Assembly (NCBI GenBank): GCA_027625915.1
Contig: JANTQA010000015.1
Coordinates: 11,809,001-11,873,000, forward strand
Source: Anaeramoeba flamelloides
Lineage: Eukaryota; Metamonada; Anaeramoebidae
Direction of reading: 5' to 3'
DNA: 64,000 bases
Every line of letters begins with the position of its first letter. Position 1 is the first letter of the stretch. This document shows positions 1-12,500 of this stretch, piece after piece. Under the pieces are notes generated by a model. That model did no database searches and was not told where the DNA came from. It worked only from the letters and a program-made list of their open reading frames with translations. The translations under genes and the position numbers were made by a program.

Positions 1-775
1 TTATTCTTTTAAATTCTGGAAAACCTAACGGCTTTTTTTTTTTTTTTTTTACTTTTTGAAATAAACCAAAAATTTATTAAAATTTTCGGTAAAATTCAAA
101 AATTAAAAAAAAAAACTATTAAAAGTGTTCGCCAAGTGCCTAGCTTTTCTTGAGGTTTTCTGTTTTATTAATTAAGTGATCTAGGTTTTTTCCAGGTATT
201 CTGTTTTATTTTTGAAGTGTTCTAGGTTTTTTTTAACTTTTTGAAATAAACCGAAAATTTTAATAAATTTTCGGTTTATTACGAAAAGTAAAAAAAAAAA
301 CATAACGAAAATCAATAGATTTTCTAAATAAATAGAAAACTCGAGAAAACCTAACGAGGATGTCCTAGGTTTTTTTTACTTTTTGAAATAAACGGAAAAT
401 TTATTAAAATTTTCGGTTTATTACAAAAAGTAAAAAAAGCCTAAAGGAAAACCAAAGAAAAAATATTTCCTCCAATTCAAAAGAACAAATAATTCTTTAA
501 TAGTCAAAATAATTGGCTAAGAATTTGAAAGATATTCCTCAGATTGAAAATGCTCTTAAAATATAATAAAATGAGCTCTTAACTAAAAGAAATAAAGTTT
601 TAAATTTTTTTCTATTAAATTGGAAAAAATCTTTTTGGAAAATTGGATTTGTCAACTTAAATTTTAAAGTATCTTTAAAAATATTTTTTGATCAAAGATC
701 TTTTATTTAGCAATAATGTTTATTTTAAGTAAAGTTAGTAAAAAGTGAAAAATTAGCAAATATTAAATTTTTTTT
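1..775 (-). repeat. Composite hairpin-array repeat, copy A (cut by window edge)
   Basis: Positions 1-441 hold an array of hairpins, with units at about 51-115, 222-300 and 364-441. Each is built on a stem of the type GAAATAAACCGAAAATTT and its complement, joined by linkers with CCTAGG or CCTAACGG. Positions 442-775 are the reverse complement of the ~330-bp block that borders the arrays at 26150 and 33790. The order is therefore inverted relative to copies B and C, so this is the same repeat in the opposite orientation. The left part is lost beyond the window. Confidence 0.75.
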
Positions 776-1143
776 TTGAAAAAATTTTTTCAGATCATGT
801 TGTAAGGCATTAAATTAAAAACCAGAAAAAAAAAAAAAAAAAATTAAACAAAAAAGAAAGCTTTATTGTTAAAGAATAAATTTTGGTAAAAAAAAATGAC
901 AATTCGTAAATATAAATTGTTTTTTTTTTTTTTTCTGTCATGTTTTAAACTTGGAATACAAGTTTGTGTGTTAAAAATGTAGAAAAAAGAAAGAGACATC
1001 TAAAAAAAAAAAAGAAAGTCTAATTGTTTTTTGAAATGTATGTATAAAATTTTAGTTGAAGGAGTGTTTTGTTTGAAATAAGCTTTTAGAAATTTTTCTA
1101 AATGGTTACAATTTTTTCAAAAACAAATTTCAAAAAAAATTTG

Positions 1144-1174
<31 letters not shown>

Positions 1175-1340
1175 GCAAAATTTTTCAACAGATCAAATAA
1201 AATCATTTGTTTTGTATTTTAATGATTTTTTTTTGACTTTAAAGGATCTGTAAACAAAATTCTTCAAGAAGAAAAATCTAAATTTTTTTGTGAAAATAGA
1301 AAAAACATAAAAAAAAAAAGCAAATTGACAACCAATCAAA

Positions 1341-2144
1341 TTAAAATTGAGAGTCAAAAACATTTTGTTCAAAAGAAGAATTTTCATTAAAGTTTAGCCA
1401 TTGGCTATTTTGGTTTTCGTTTTGTTCGTCGTAGATGTATTGTTGTTCTGTTGGGAAATCAAAATCATTCTCGAACGTTTCTGATCGATTAAAATCTTGA
1501 AAGGCGCTTTGGAGGTTAACTTCCAAATCTTCGTAGAAATTGTCTGATGGTAAAGGAGATTCGATTTCGTAGATGTCGTTTGAAGACAAAACACCTTCTC
1601 CTTCTTCTTTTTCAGTTATGACTTTTTGTTTTTGTTCTTGCTCTTGCTCTTGTTCTTGTTCTTGTTCTTGTTCAATTTCTTCTGTTCTTGGTGTTGGTTC
1701 TAATTTTGAAAGTGTTTTGAAAGAAGTACTTTGTAATTCGACAGTATTCTCAGTGCTTGTGTTGTTTTTTAATTCTTCGATAAGTGCCAATAATTCGAGA
1801 TTCTGCTTTTTAACTTTTTCAAGCTCACCAGACAAATTTGTGTTCTCTTCTTTTAAAGTTTTTGTTTCCTTTTCGAGGGTGTCAACATATACTTTTCTTC
1901 TTTCGCGGAATCTTCGTGCGTTAATTCTATTTCTTTCTTTTCGAACCAATTTCTTTTTTTCAAAGCATTTTCCATTCAAAGGCTTGGTGCTTTTTATTTT
2001 TGTTTTTTTGATGATTGTTGTGTTCGTCGTGGTTTTTGGTTTGGAAAGTGTCCTTCGTTTTTTGTTTGTGTTTTTTTTGTCATAAGAAGTTTTACTTCTT
2101 TTTGTGATCATGATTATTTGTCGTTTTCTATTTTTGGTTGACAT
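1341..2144 (-). CDS. bZIP transcription factor, small
   Basis: This single-exon gene encodes 267 residues. A basic region lies at about residues 64-88 and carries the invariant bZIP pattern N-x7-R (N72 to R80, core NRINARRFR). A leucine zipper or coiled coil follows at about 90-127. The N-terminus is very Lys/Arg/Thr-rich and likely nuclear-targeting. After the zipper comes an EQ-repeat (about 158-172), written in DNA as a hexamer repeat, and then an acidic, aromatic C-terminus that looks like an activation domain. bZIP proteins bind DNA as dimers in the nucleus. The target genes and subfamily cannot be told from sequence. No membrane segment is present, unlike the second bZIP at 16920. The family assignment is strong; the biological role is unknown. 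Confidence 0.9.
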   Translation of the reverse strand: MSTKNRKRQIIMITKRSKTSYDKKNTNKKRRTLSKPKTTTNTTIIKKTKIKSTKPLNGKCFEKKKLVRKERNRINARRFRERRKVYVDTLEKETKTLKEENTNLSGELEKVKKQNLELLALIEELKNNTSTENTVELQSTSFKTLSKLEPTPRTEEIEQEQEQEQEQEQEQKQKVITEKEEGEGVLSSNDIYEIESPLPSDNFYEDLEVNLQSAFQDFNRSETFENDFDFPTEQQYIYDEQNENQNSQWLNFNENSSFEQNVFDSQF

Positions 2145-3609
2145 TGGAGTAAATAAGTTTTTGAATTAAAAGAAAAAAATCTAAAAAAAAAAAATCTAAA
2201 AAAAAACAATTAAAAGATAAAAGAAATTCTAAAAAAAAATGATTTTTACTTTTTTCAAAAGAATACTCAACACTTTGTGAATTTGGATAAAATAGAAAAC
2301 AGCAAATCTGCTTTTGGTGTTGCTTTTAGGTTTTTTGAGTGTCTTTTGGTCATAAATCGAGAAGTAGAATTACAATTGTTGTTTTTTTTACTTTTCAAAC
2401 TGTGAAATTTTTCCCTAACTTCTGATCTTTTACAATGTTATTCTTGTGTTTTGGTTTTGCAAATTGGAAGAAAACAATACATTTATTTCACAAATTTTCC
2501 ACATTTCCAGAAATTAAACCAACAATACCACTAATTTTTATTTCTTTGTCTTTTATATCCTCAAAATTTTTTCGTTTAAAAGTTGAAAATAAATAAATTT
2601 GAAAATTTATTTGTGTGCATTCTAGAAAACTCAAAAAAAAACTATTCAATTGAAAAGCGAATCAAAACGGGTAAAATTTACTCTTTTTACACGTTAGAAA
2701 AAAAAATCATCTTTAACCAGTAATTTGGATCTTCACAGAATAATCCCTAGATACGACACGTACATATTTGTTTACACACATACCGATTCTCAATCCTTTA
2801 AAGTAAAAAAATCTAGCCAAATTTACAAAAAAAAAAAAAAAGAAATCAAGAAAAAAGTGAACACCTATTTCGAAAAGTAAGTAGAAAAATATAACCCATT
2901 TTGAATCGATTTTAATTGTTATTTTTTCCTCGGTTACATGAATATTTATGTAAAGACTCAATAAAATTCAGTACAATCTTTTTTCAACAAACTATGAAAT
3001 GAGTTGTCAATTTGAAAATCTAATTTTCTGATTTAAATCAAACCTAAAATATGTGTGTCTTCTAAATCGTTATATTTCTAAAAACCATAAAATTGTGAGT
3101 TTTTGTTTTTTTTCAAAACTTTTAACTTTTAAAAAAATAGTTGATCTTTATACTAGGATTTTTTTCCATCACAAAATCAGTTTGTTATGAAAAAAGGGAA
3201 CAAACACAGTTAAAAGAGAAAAAAATTTTAGGATTTTCACAAAAATAGTTAGACCAACGCTTCAAATTTTTTTGATTTATTTAACTTGTAGCAAAATAGA
3301 AGAGAAATTTAGGACAGTTCAACACTTGGCAAATTATCAGTTTTGTTTATTGACTGTCATTATCTTAATTATTGAGTAATTTTGAATTCCGAAAAGAATT
3401 ATTGATGTTACCAACAAATTATCAGAACAAAAAGTTTGCTTTATAATCAAGAACAGAAAACAAGAAATTGAAGCTATTTGGTTTTAATTCGTTCAAATAT
3501 TAAAACTCTGTGTGTTTGAAGGACAAGTTTCAAAATAAAGAATATTTCGTTTAAATCAATCGAAATAAATAAAAACTGTCTTTAAAATTTATTGTTTTGT
3601 GTTTTATGG

Positions 3610-3720
3610 TTGAGGGTTAAAGGTGAAAAGTAAACACAAAGTATGTTAAAGAGAGAATTTTATAGTGACTAAATTCTTTTCTTCTATTTCAGAGTGGATA
3701 AACACACCCATTGTAAGTCT
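3610..3720 (+). repeat. Dispersed repeat, copy 1
   Basis: This matches 35655-35765, sharing the stretch AAAGAGAGAATTTT followed by GTGACTAAATT and a nearby AATAAACACA. The function and the full extent are unknown. Confidence 0.5.
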
Positions 3721-4600
3721 TTGAAGGTTAATTAATTTTTCTTAAAAAAAGAGAAAAACAGTAAGAGTCTAAATATAAAATGAAGGATCTGTTGTTGCGA
3801 AAATAATACATATAGAAAAGTATGTTCATTTTTCAAAATAAAAAGTATGTTTTTTTAGTTTCTCAAGAATGATACATTAACCAATCAAAGAAACCAATAA
3901 TAAACACTAATTAAATAAGTTTTTGGTTTGATAAAGTTCTATTATTTGAAAAGAAATTCGAAAAATAAAGGATCAAATTGGACAATTTATCCCAAAAATA
4001 AAGTCAATTTTTAATTGAGAAAATTCGTTATATGTCCCTAAAAAAATTAAGCACTATTTTTTTAGATTAATATTTTTCGAAATCTAGCTTAATAAATTCA
4101 ATTAACTACTGCGATACAATTTTTTCGAATAAAAACACTTTTAACTTATGAATATCAAAAATATTTATTGAAATTACTTTACACACTTTTATTTTTTTTA
4201 TTTGAAAAATTGGGGTTAAGAAAATTTTGAATTCAAAGAATAAGTTTATATATTAAATTAGAATTTTTTTCCCAGAGAGTTTATCTTTTTAAATACCTTT
4301 TTTTTTTAATTTTGCCATTTAAAAACTAAAAAAAACTTTTACAGACCAAATTAATGCCTTTTGTGAAAAGAAAATAAGCTTAATTTAGAATTTATTTTAG
4401 CCAATGAGTTAAAACAAGATATTGTATCTAAAAATATACATAATTTCAACTTTGAATTCAATGATTTTATCAAAAAATGTTTTCTAGAAAAAGTTAAATA
4501 GAAACTTTATTTATTGTTATTTTTTCATTTAGTTTTAATAATTTTTTTAATCGAAGGTATTTACTTGGTTTTCTATTTTTAGTGTTTTTTTGGGTCAAAG

Positions 4601-4604
<4 letters not shown>

Positions 4605-4631
<27 letters not shown>
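4605..4631. repeat. TA dinucleotide microsatellite
   Basis: A simple (AT)n run of about 13 units lies in non-coding sequence. Confidence 0.9.
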
Positions 4632-5219
4632 AATTAAGTTATCACATTTCTAAGACAACAAGGTAAAATTTTAAAATATGTTATTGGTGATATATTCTCT
4701 AATGTTAATTGCAAAATACAAAGAAAAAAAAAAATTCATTCAGCTTTCTAAAAAAATATCACCTAAGAATAAGCATAAATTATCAAAGTGTCACATTTCT
4801 CTTAGAGAAAATTAATAGTCTAAACCCCTTTACGGATTTTTTAATTTCTAATGTTACATGATTCTGAAAACTCGTTTTTCGAAAGCGGGATGGAATTTTT
4901 ATTTAATTTATTTTGCAACAAATAACACTTTAAAATTTTGTATCTGCCGATTATCAAAAAATTCTAATCGGATAAGAAACCCCTAAAAGAATATTATTTT
5001 GCCAGTTCAATTTTTTTTTTCTATTTTTTCTGATAAAGAAAACATTTAAATTCATCTGATTTCCTACCTTATAAATTTTTTTACTCTGTTTATTACAATT
5101 TCCAAGATTATTATCCAATGAAAAGTCTTTTTTTTTTTGCCAGAATAGTAATATAAAGGCCCTTTTCCCCTTTTGGAAAATTCCACACGTTAACCAAAAA
5201 AAAAAAAAAGATATATTAA

Positions 5220-5345
5220 ATAGTGCCCCACTTTTCGGAGTCACGGAATACCAATTTAACAATCACAGTTTGTAGAATCTTATTTATTAATAATAATCTT
5301 TCTATCGGGTTTTTACCCCCCCTATTTCAGGACCTGTATAATTTT
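5220..5345 (+). repeat. Dispersed repeat related to 52195-52310
   Basis: Reads as the reverse complement of 52195-52310 with shared anchors GGAATACCAATT, TTCTATCGG and TCAGGAC in the same order. The copy at 52 kb lies just downstream, on the minus strand, of a LINE zinc-finger fragment, so this block may be a LINE 3' region. That link is inference. Confidence 0.5.
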
Positions 5346-8210
5346 TAATTTGTTCAAGAAAATGATATGTCTTTCGCGACAATTTCAGTATTTTTTATTT
5401 TTTCTACTTTCCGGTAATTGACACCAAAAATAATATTCACTCTTATGTTATTATTAAAAATTGAATGGGAATTGTTGATCAATAAAATAATAAAGAAAAA
5501 AATTCAAAGAGAAAAAACCGAAACATTTTTTGCTTATTATGGAAACATAATTAAAAATCGATTATTTTGGAATTGAATGAAGAGTTACTTATTGAAATGT
5601 GAATTCAAAAAGGTTAAAAAAGTTTAGATACTCTGTTTTTTGATCATAAGAGATTGATAAAAAATAGATTTGTAATAAAAAACTTAAATGTCTTGGAATA
5701 CTACAATTGTTCGAAAAATAAGAAGGTATTTTATTTTTTTGGAATAATTTTTTTGGAAAACAACCCTTTCAATTTCATATTCTAAAGTACAAAATGGAAT
5801 TCAGGGAAGATAAAGACTCGAAAGTCGTGTTTAATTGCTTTTTTGAAATGAAATTTTTTATTCAAAAATTAAATGCATAATAGACATCGGGGATTTGGTA
5901 ATCATTTTCATTCATGAGATTTACTTTTTGAGATTATTTATTACTAAATGGATTTCTAAAATTACAAAAACATATCAGGAATAAAACTGTTTGCAGCTTG
6001 AATGCTTGGTAGTAATTATCTTTTATCTTTTTTTTTAGTTGAAGAAAAGAACAAAAAAGAGCAATTTATTTTCTAAACACTTAGAAAGAATAGTTTAATT
6101 TCAATTTTGGTTTAAAAATTGTTTTGTTTTGGTGGTGTATTTTCCACTCGGTACAAAAAAACAGGAGTTGTATTTTTTCAAGAAAAAAATTTTAAAAGAA
6201 ATTCCAATTTTTAAAAAGAAATAAAACTATTTTCGTTATTTATTCGAATTTTGAAGAAAAACCAGCAAACACAAACCCTTATTAACAGATCTTGAAATGA
6301 TTTTGATTTTAGTAACTTCAAAATTATAAAACGTTGTAAATTTTTTTTTTTTTTTTTTTTTTGGTTACAAGTAAAAGATTATGGGGGGTTGTCGAACTCA
6401 AATAGTGAATCGGGGTTGGTTTTAACAATATTTTAATCAAATTTAGTTATCTATATTCATTAAAACAAATTCTTTAAAAAAAACATTATTCCCGTTTATT
6501 AAGACATATAATATTTTTTAACTTTAATATTTTAATTATTTTTCTTCTTCCCCTTTTTATTTAGTAAATTTTCTTTAATCACTTCACTCTCAAAATAAAT
6601 AAATAAAAAAAAAAAGATATATTCAACAAATTAGAAAATAATTATATTTTTTAAGAAGGATGGTTATAATAATCAAACTTTTAAAGTAATTTAAAAATTT
6701 TAATAAGAAATGTTGTTTTTTTAACAAGATAAAATTAAATCTTTCCAAACAAAATTTTCTTGTAGATATTTCAAAATAAAGTAATTTTATCAAATAAATT
6801 CAAAATATTTTTCTTCTTACAAGAATGATTTGAATTTTTACAAGATTCTTCTAAACAAGACCAAACAATTTGTTAAAAAAATTTTTCAAAATTGAAAATT
6901 CCTTTGCAATTTTTTTTTATTTTTCGAAATCCAGAAAAAAACCTTTTAAACCCTTAAAGAAAAAAAAATTTTTTTTACTTAATAGATCTCAATTCAATTG
7001 GCAAACACTGTCAAGTTTCTATCAAATATTTATTTATTTTACCACCAATACCCAAATTGGATTTATTGGCAAAGATTTAAATTGAAATATTAACTATTTA
7101 AAATAATAACCAAACGAATGATTTTCTTTACAAATCAACACTTTCCAACATAAAAAGATAAATATGTTTTCCCATTTTCAAGAATTGACTTAATTGTTAA
7201 TAAAAATAATAGATGGTTGTCTTTTTTAGTTTTATATTGGAAACATATAAATTCTGGATTTCAAAAAGATACTTATAATAATAAATTGCTTAAATGGGGT
7301 TAAATCATCCATTTCATCAAGTAGAAATACCAATTACAAAAAAAAAACTGTTTCAAGAACTTGAAAAAATTTCATTTTATTATTAAAAAATATCACACCC
7401 CTTAAAAAAACAATCAGAAAACGACAAAAGTTTTTCAACTATTTGCATTCCTAATTTAAAATTTATTTAAAATATCAATGAGTTTACTCTCAAAATCGAT
7501 ATGAATTTAAGTATACTACAGGGCAGTGAATTGAATTTTACATTACAACCAGAAGAAAAAAAAGTAAAGATTTTATTTTGAAACACGGATTATAGTAACC
7601 GGGAACACATTGTTTTTAACACTTTAAGTAAAAAAAGAAAAGAAATAATTTATGTACAAGAAGGCAAATGTGTATTTTTTAAGTAGAACCCAAAAATAAA
7701 CATCTAAAAACTTTGATCAATTTGCTTGAGACGAATTTAGTAATTTATACAGTTATGGACCATTCAGATCTAAACCCACTTTTCTTAGTATCATATTGAA
7801 CCATATTTGTTTATTTTAAAAAGTTTTTTTCCTTTCTATAATTATTTTTGTTTTTTTTCTTCCACTTCATTTTTTTATCTTACCTCCTTGTTTTCTTTTT
7901 TTTCTAATTACCTACTTTACCATTCTTTCGATTATCAACAAATATTCTATCAACCCTAAATTACTTGAAAAAAATTTTTACCTAAATATATAAAAACAAA
8001 AATAAAAAAATTAATTATTCAGATTATTTGTTTTTTATTTGTCCTGTCACCCGAATTATTATAAAACAAACAAAAAAAATAACATTAATGTAAAAAAAAG
8101 TCTTATCAAATCCATTTTATTTTCGACCCCAGTGAGTGTTTTTAACGTTATATTTTATTCTCAATGTTTATTTAACCACAAATACAACCAGCCAATTATT
8201 TTAATTATAC

Positions 8211-8398
8211 CCAATTACACTTTAATACACAAACTTTCAAAGAAATTTTTTGCACAAAAAAATCACAAATTAAGGCACAAAATTTGTAATTTTTTTTTAC
8301 AATTTATTTTACTAGAATCGATTTTTGTGCCTGGGGTTGTAATTTTTTTTAAAACTTAAATAAAGTTGAAAGTTTGTTTATTAAGTGCGAAACCAACC
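8211..8398 (-). mobile_element. Near-palindromic MITE, family AGTCAGTTYCAC, copy 1
   Basis: This ~190-bp sequence folds back on itself along most of its length and aligns with copies at 20534, 27778 and 53665. It shares ACAAACTTTCAA, GGCACAAAA and the off-centre tract with CTAGAAT. The central tract is inverted relative to the other copies, so this copy lies in the opposite orientation. It encodes nothing. The family is probably a non-autonomous DNA transposon (see the 27778 copy for the TA flank). Confidence 0.65.
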
Positions 8399-8989
8399 GC
8401 AAAATTATAATATATTATTAAAAATATCATTTTTTCACACCCGGGAACATTTTTACTTTTTTTTAAACAAAGTTCTATCATATCATATCATGTTTTAGTA
8501 ATTAGTTTCAAAAAATGTCATATCAGGTCAGAACAGATTTGTTGACATAATTTCAAGGAACACATTTTCCCAAGTTTGGGGAACATTATTAAGAAATAAT
8601 GATTTGAAATTAATAAAGACCCAATAAATTTGTTGATATTCAGTTAAATCTTCGATTTTATAATAAAAAAAAAAAAAGTATTTTAAACAAAAAAAGAAGA
8701 AAAAATTAATATAAAACTAATTCAAAATTTTACTTGAAATTGATAACAATCATTTTTTTTTTTTTAGTAGAAAAGAGGTACTAAAATAATTTTTTTTTAA
8801 TGAAAACATCTGAAAAATGATTTGTATTCAACATTATAAACAAAAAGCTGTAAAACAATCCCAAACAACATCACCAAGCAAGTCTTCATTTTTGAAAAAT
8901 CATGTGTTTTTAGTAAATTGTCTATTTTTCAAGTATTAACCTAAAAAACAGAATGCACGATTATATTAAATTTCCTTTTTGTCAAATCT

Positions 8990-9270
8990 AATCATGTTTT
9001 TTCAATTTATTACCAAAATCTAGATATATCTTATTTCAAAAGAATCTATTTGTTAATTATGATATTTTTTTAAAAAAATCATAATTTTTTTAGCTATTAA
9101 TCTTCATTTTAACACAACTTTCAGAAAGATATTCAGCAACTTTTGAGTCTAAATATTGAACAACTTAACATTTATATTTGTGTGAAAATACAGATTGTTT
9201 TTTATAAATTCTTAAATTTTTTACCTAATACAAGTATCATTTTTAGGATGATTAGATCAACCTATTGTAA
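8990..9270. repeat. Dispersed repeat with internal hairpin, copy 1
   Basis: This aligns with 60050-60290. Both hold an imperfect inverted repeat (here AATCTTCATTTTAACACAA against TTGTGTGAAAATACAGATT at about 9098-9208) followed by a shared tail with AGATCAACA-like sequence. It is likely an old MITE-type element. Confidence 0.5.
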
Positions 9271-9590
9271 TATTCTAAGAATGGAATTGTATATAACTTT
9301 TTGAACAATTTATCACTGTTATCACTACACTCAATTGACTCTTGAGTACTAACACACTTAAAGATACTACCTCTCTGTGAAATAAGCTATACCCTTAAAA
9401 CAAGATATTGTCTAAAAATCTTGACTCTCCTCAATAACATTGAAAACCAAAAGCCTTTCCAAATGGTGTTAACTAAAAAAAAATCTGTGTGTTATTATCT
9501 CAAAAACATTTTGGATCATTTTTTTCTGTTTATTCAAATTCCAAACAAAGCAAATTCTTTTCTTTTTTTGTCGTTAAAATTAAAAAAGAA

Positions 9591-12500
9591 ATGGCTTTTG
9601 TTTTAAAAGAAACACCAAAAACAATCCCAATTGGAAAATCCTTAAGGCTGCTAATCAGCGTAAGCTCGAGGGAATTTCATAGCAAGAAAAGCAACACGTC
9701 CACACCTATTGGTTATAGTTTAGAAGTGCTCTTAAGAAGGCTCAAAGCAAATAAAGACATCAACGAAACTGTATTGATTCCAATCTTTAATTTGGTGTTT
9801 GAACAAAAAAGCAAAAAAGGAAGGGAATCCATTTTTCGGATCTTGAGATTTGTTCAGGGGCACGAACCATTGTTACTAATCAAATCCATTAATCAATTTC
9901 TGAATGATGAAAACGATCGAAAGTTATTATATGGATCGATCGTTTGCTTAAAAGAATTGATCAACAATGCTGTTTCTGAAAAATATTTCTATTCACAAAA
10001 CTCTCCAAAGATCGAAGAGGTGCTTATGAACCTGCCCATAAATAATTCAAAAAGCGGCAGTAATGGATTAACAAACCTTCTGGCTGAATTGCTGATCCCG
10101 CTACATAGCGTTGTCCAAAACCATGGATCCTTTAACGAAAGAAGACAAAAAAGGGAGCCGACAGTTTTAACAGAAAATAGTATGAATGTTCTGCTGACCA
10201 TTTTCCAATATTTAAGTCAAGAACAGAGTGGCAGTAGCCAGAACCAACAAAACCAAAACCAAAACCAAAAGCAGCAATCAATTGAAATACTTCAAAAGCA
10301 ACAATTGGTTTGGAAACATTTAGACATACTATTATCTGAATTTGAGCTCTTGTCCGAATGGTCTCGTCACCATTTGCCAATGTACCATGTTTTTTTAGAA
10401 TTGCAAATTGAATTTTTAAAAGAAATGGTGAAGATCAAAAACAAATTTGAGTTAGCTGAACAACAAGTTGATTCGGGGCTAATTAGCTGGCTGTGTTACA
10501 AACTCAGATTATATATCCCACATATGATTTCACCAAGAAAACAAAAGTTTCTTCAATTACTGAACGAAGCAACTTCTTTAATTTCTGTAATCATTTCCTC
10601 CATCGGGGAAGATGAAGAGCAATCTAGCTTCCAGATGAACGAATCCCAGGAAGCCAAAGAAGAAAGGGTCTTAATTGCGCTGAGTGCGCTCACAATTGTG
10701 CTTGGGAGATTAAATCGGAAAAAATTTTCAACTTTAATTACGAAGGATCCAAAATTTGAATCAATGATATACCAATTAGTGGTTTCGCTTTTAAGGCATA
10801 ACCAAAAAGACAAAGCACGGGCAGCAAAGGTACACAGGCTGGCCTCGGTCCTGATGAGAAGATTGATCACAATCGGTGGGAAAAAGCAATTAGAAAATTT
10901 ATCACCGGCCCTATTTCATATGTTGGACACCGAAGAAAAAAACGATCCAGCTGCACAATTGGCAATCTCTCTATTGGCCATATTTGCAGCCAAGTATCCA
11001 AAAAAAATTCTAATGCAAATATTCGCTGATTTAAACTCAACTAAGGTTGGATTGAAGGAAAATTCGATAAAGGTGATCGAAGAAATTTTTAAATTAAATC
11101 ATAATTTTGATATTGGAGAAGAAGAAGAAAATGAAAATGAAAATGAAACCAAAACGAAAAACAATCGTGAGGAAAAAGAAGAGAATTATACAGGCAAAAG
11201 CGAATTACATCAAATCTTGGGAAACAAATTATTGCAAAATTTTAATGATGAATTGCAACTTCGAGTACGCTGCGCAAAATTGTTTGCAAAATTAGATCCA
11301 AAAATTGTAATAAGAAGACTAATTGATAAAATGCACGATTCGAATGATAAAATTAGATCAGCTGCAGATCGGGCTTTGATTGAATTATTAAAGCAAGGCG
11401 ACACCGTGCGCGTAATCAGTTCCATTATTGATATCCTAATTCAAAGACAAAAAAGAGCCAAAAAAAATGCAGGAATACCTTCTAGCCCCAAGGAAATAGG
11501 GAATCCAGAGCAACCTAAAATTGACCTCGATCGCGTTCTAAGATGTATACAAGCCTGGTCAAAAGAGTTTTTTTTAATGGGACAGTCAATTGAACTGAAA
11601 AAAAGAATCGTTCAAAAATTAATAGATCTTGGCGAAACAATGATAAAAGAGCAATTATTTATAACAATCTTTCGTTTAATTGCACAGAATTTGAATGAAA
11701 ATGAAAATATTTTAATTCCAATTATAATTATAAAATTAAAAAAACAATTTAACTTCAAAATAAAAAATCAAAACAAAGAAGATCTTAAAAAGAATATTGT
11801 GAATAAAAATGAAGTAAAAAAGGAAACTGAAAAGGAAAAGGAAAATGAAAATAAAAAGGAAAATGAAAATGAAAATGAAAATGAAAATGAAAATGAAAAT
11901 GAAAATGAAAAGGAAAATAAAAAGAAAACTGAAAAGGAAAAGGAAAAGGAAAAGGAAAAGGAAAAGGAAAAGGGAAAGGAAGGAAATGATGAGGGAGATA
12001 TTATATTTTCACAATTATACCCATTATTATTACTTCGAACTTTATCATTTTTACAAATTGAAGAAAAATATGTTTCTCCACTTTGGAGTATATTATTTGA
12101 GATAATAAATATTCCCAAACAAAATAAACAAATCATTAAACTCTGTTCTGAAATTTCTTCGTTACTTCCAATTCAAATAGAATTTATTAAAGAATTGAAC
12201 GAATCTCTTCTACAATCAATTGAGAATTCCAATTTTTACTATTCAAAAATTGTTGTTTTTACCTTTTGTAATATCTTTTCTAGGAAAGTGGGGAATAATA
12301 AAAAAGATAAATCTTTCAATGTGCTGCAAGAATTATTAACAGAATTAACAAAAAATCTTGTTAATATATTAAAAACACAAGCACCCATTGGGCGTGAATT
12401 CTTAGAACTCCAACAAGGCGTCACGGAATGTTTGGGGTTATTATCTAAATTTGCACTGGAATCCGGTAATATCTTAATAACAAAATATTTATTAAAAACT

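Larger units (their letters stand above)
2145..9590. other. Long non-coding AT-rich interval
   Basis: I see no credible coding sequence between the bZIP gene and the helical-repeat gene. Recognisable contents are a dispersed repeat at 3610-3720, a TA microsatellite at 4605-4631, a block near 5220-5345 shared with 52195-52310, a near-palindromic MITE at 8211-8398 and a repeat at 8990-9270. The rest is A/T homopolymer-rich sequence in which I see nothing definable. Confidence 0.6.

Noticed and set aside
1573-2085. Plus-strand ORF opposite the bZIP gene
   Set aside because: Its SCSCSC and Phe-rich runs are the antisense of the EQ repeat and basic region; no independent protein signal.
4029-4608. 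Possible TIR element with ATATGTCCCT ends
   Set aside because: Only about ten bases match as inverted ends and the next bases do not align; no second copy was seen.
9489-9590. Longer start (GTG) for the helical-repeat protein
   Set aside because: The extension uses a non-ATG codon and encodes Ser/Lys/Phe-rich low-complexity sequence; the ATG at 9591 has a typical A-rich leader.
11768-12136. Minus-strand SFSFSF ORF
   Set aside because: It is the antisense of the in-frame GAAAAN repeat of the helical-repeat gene.
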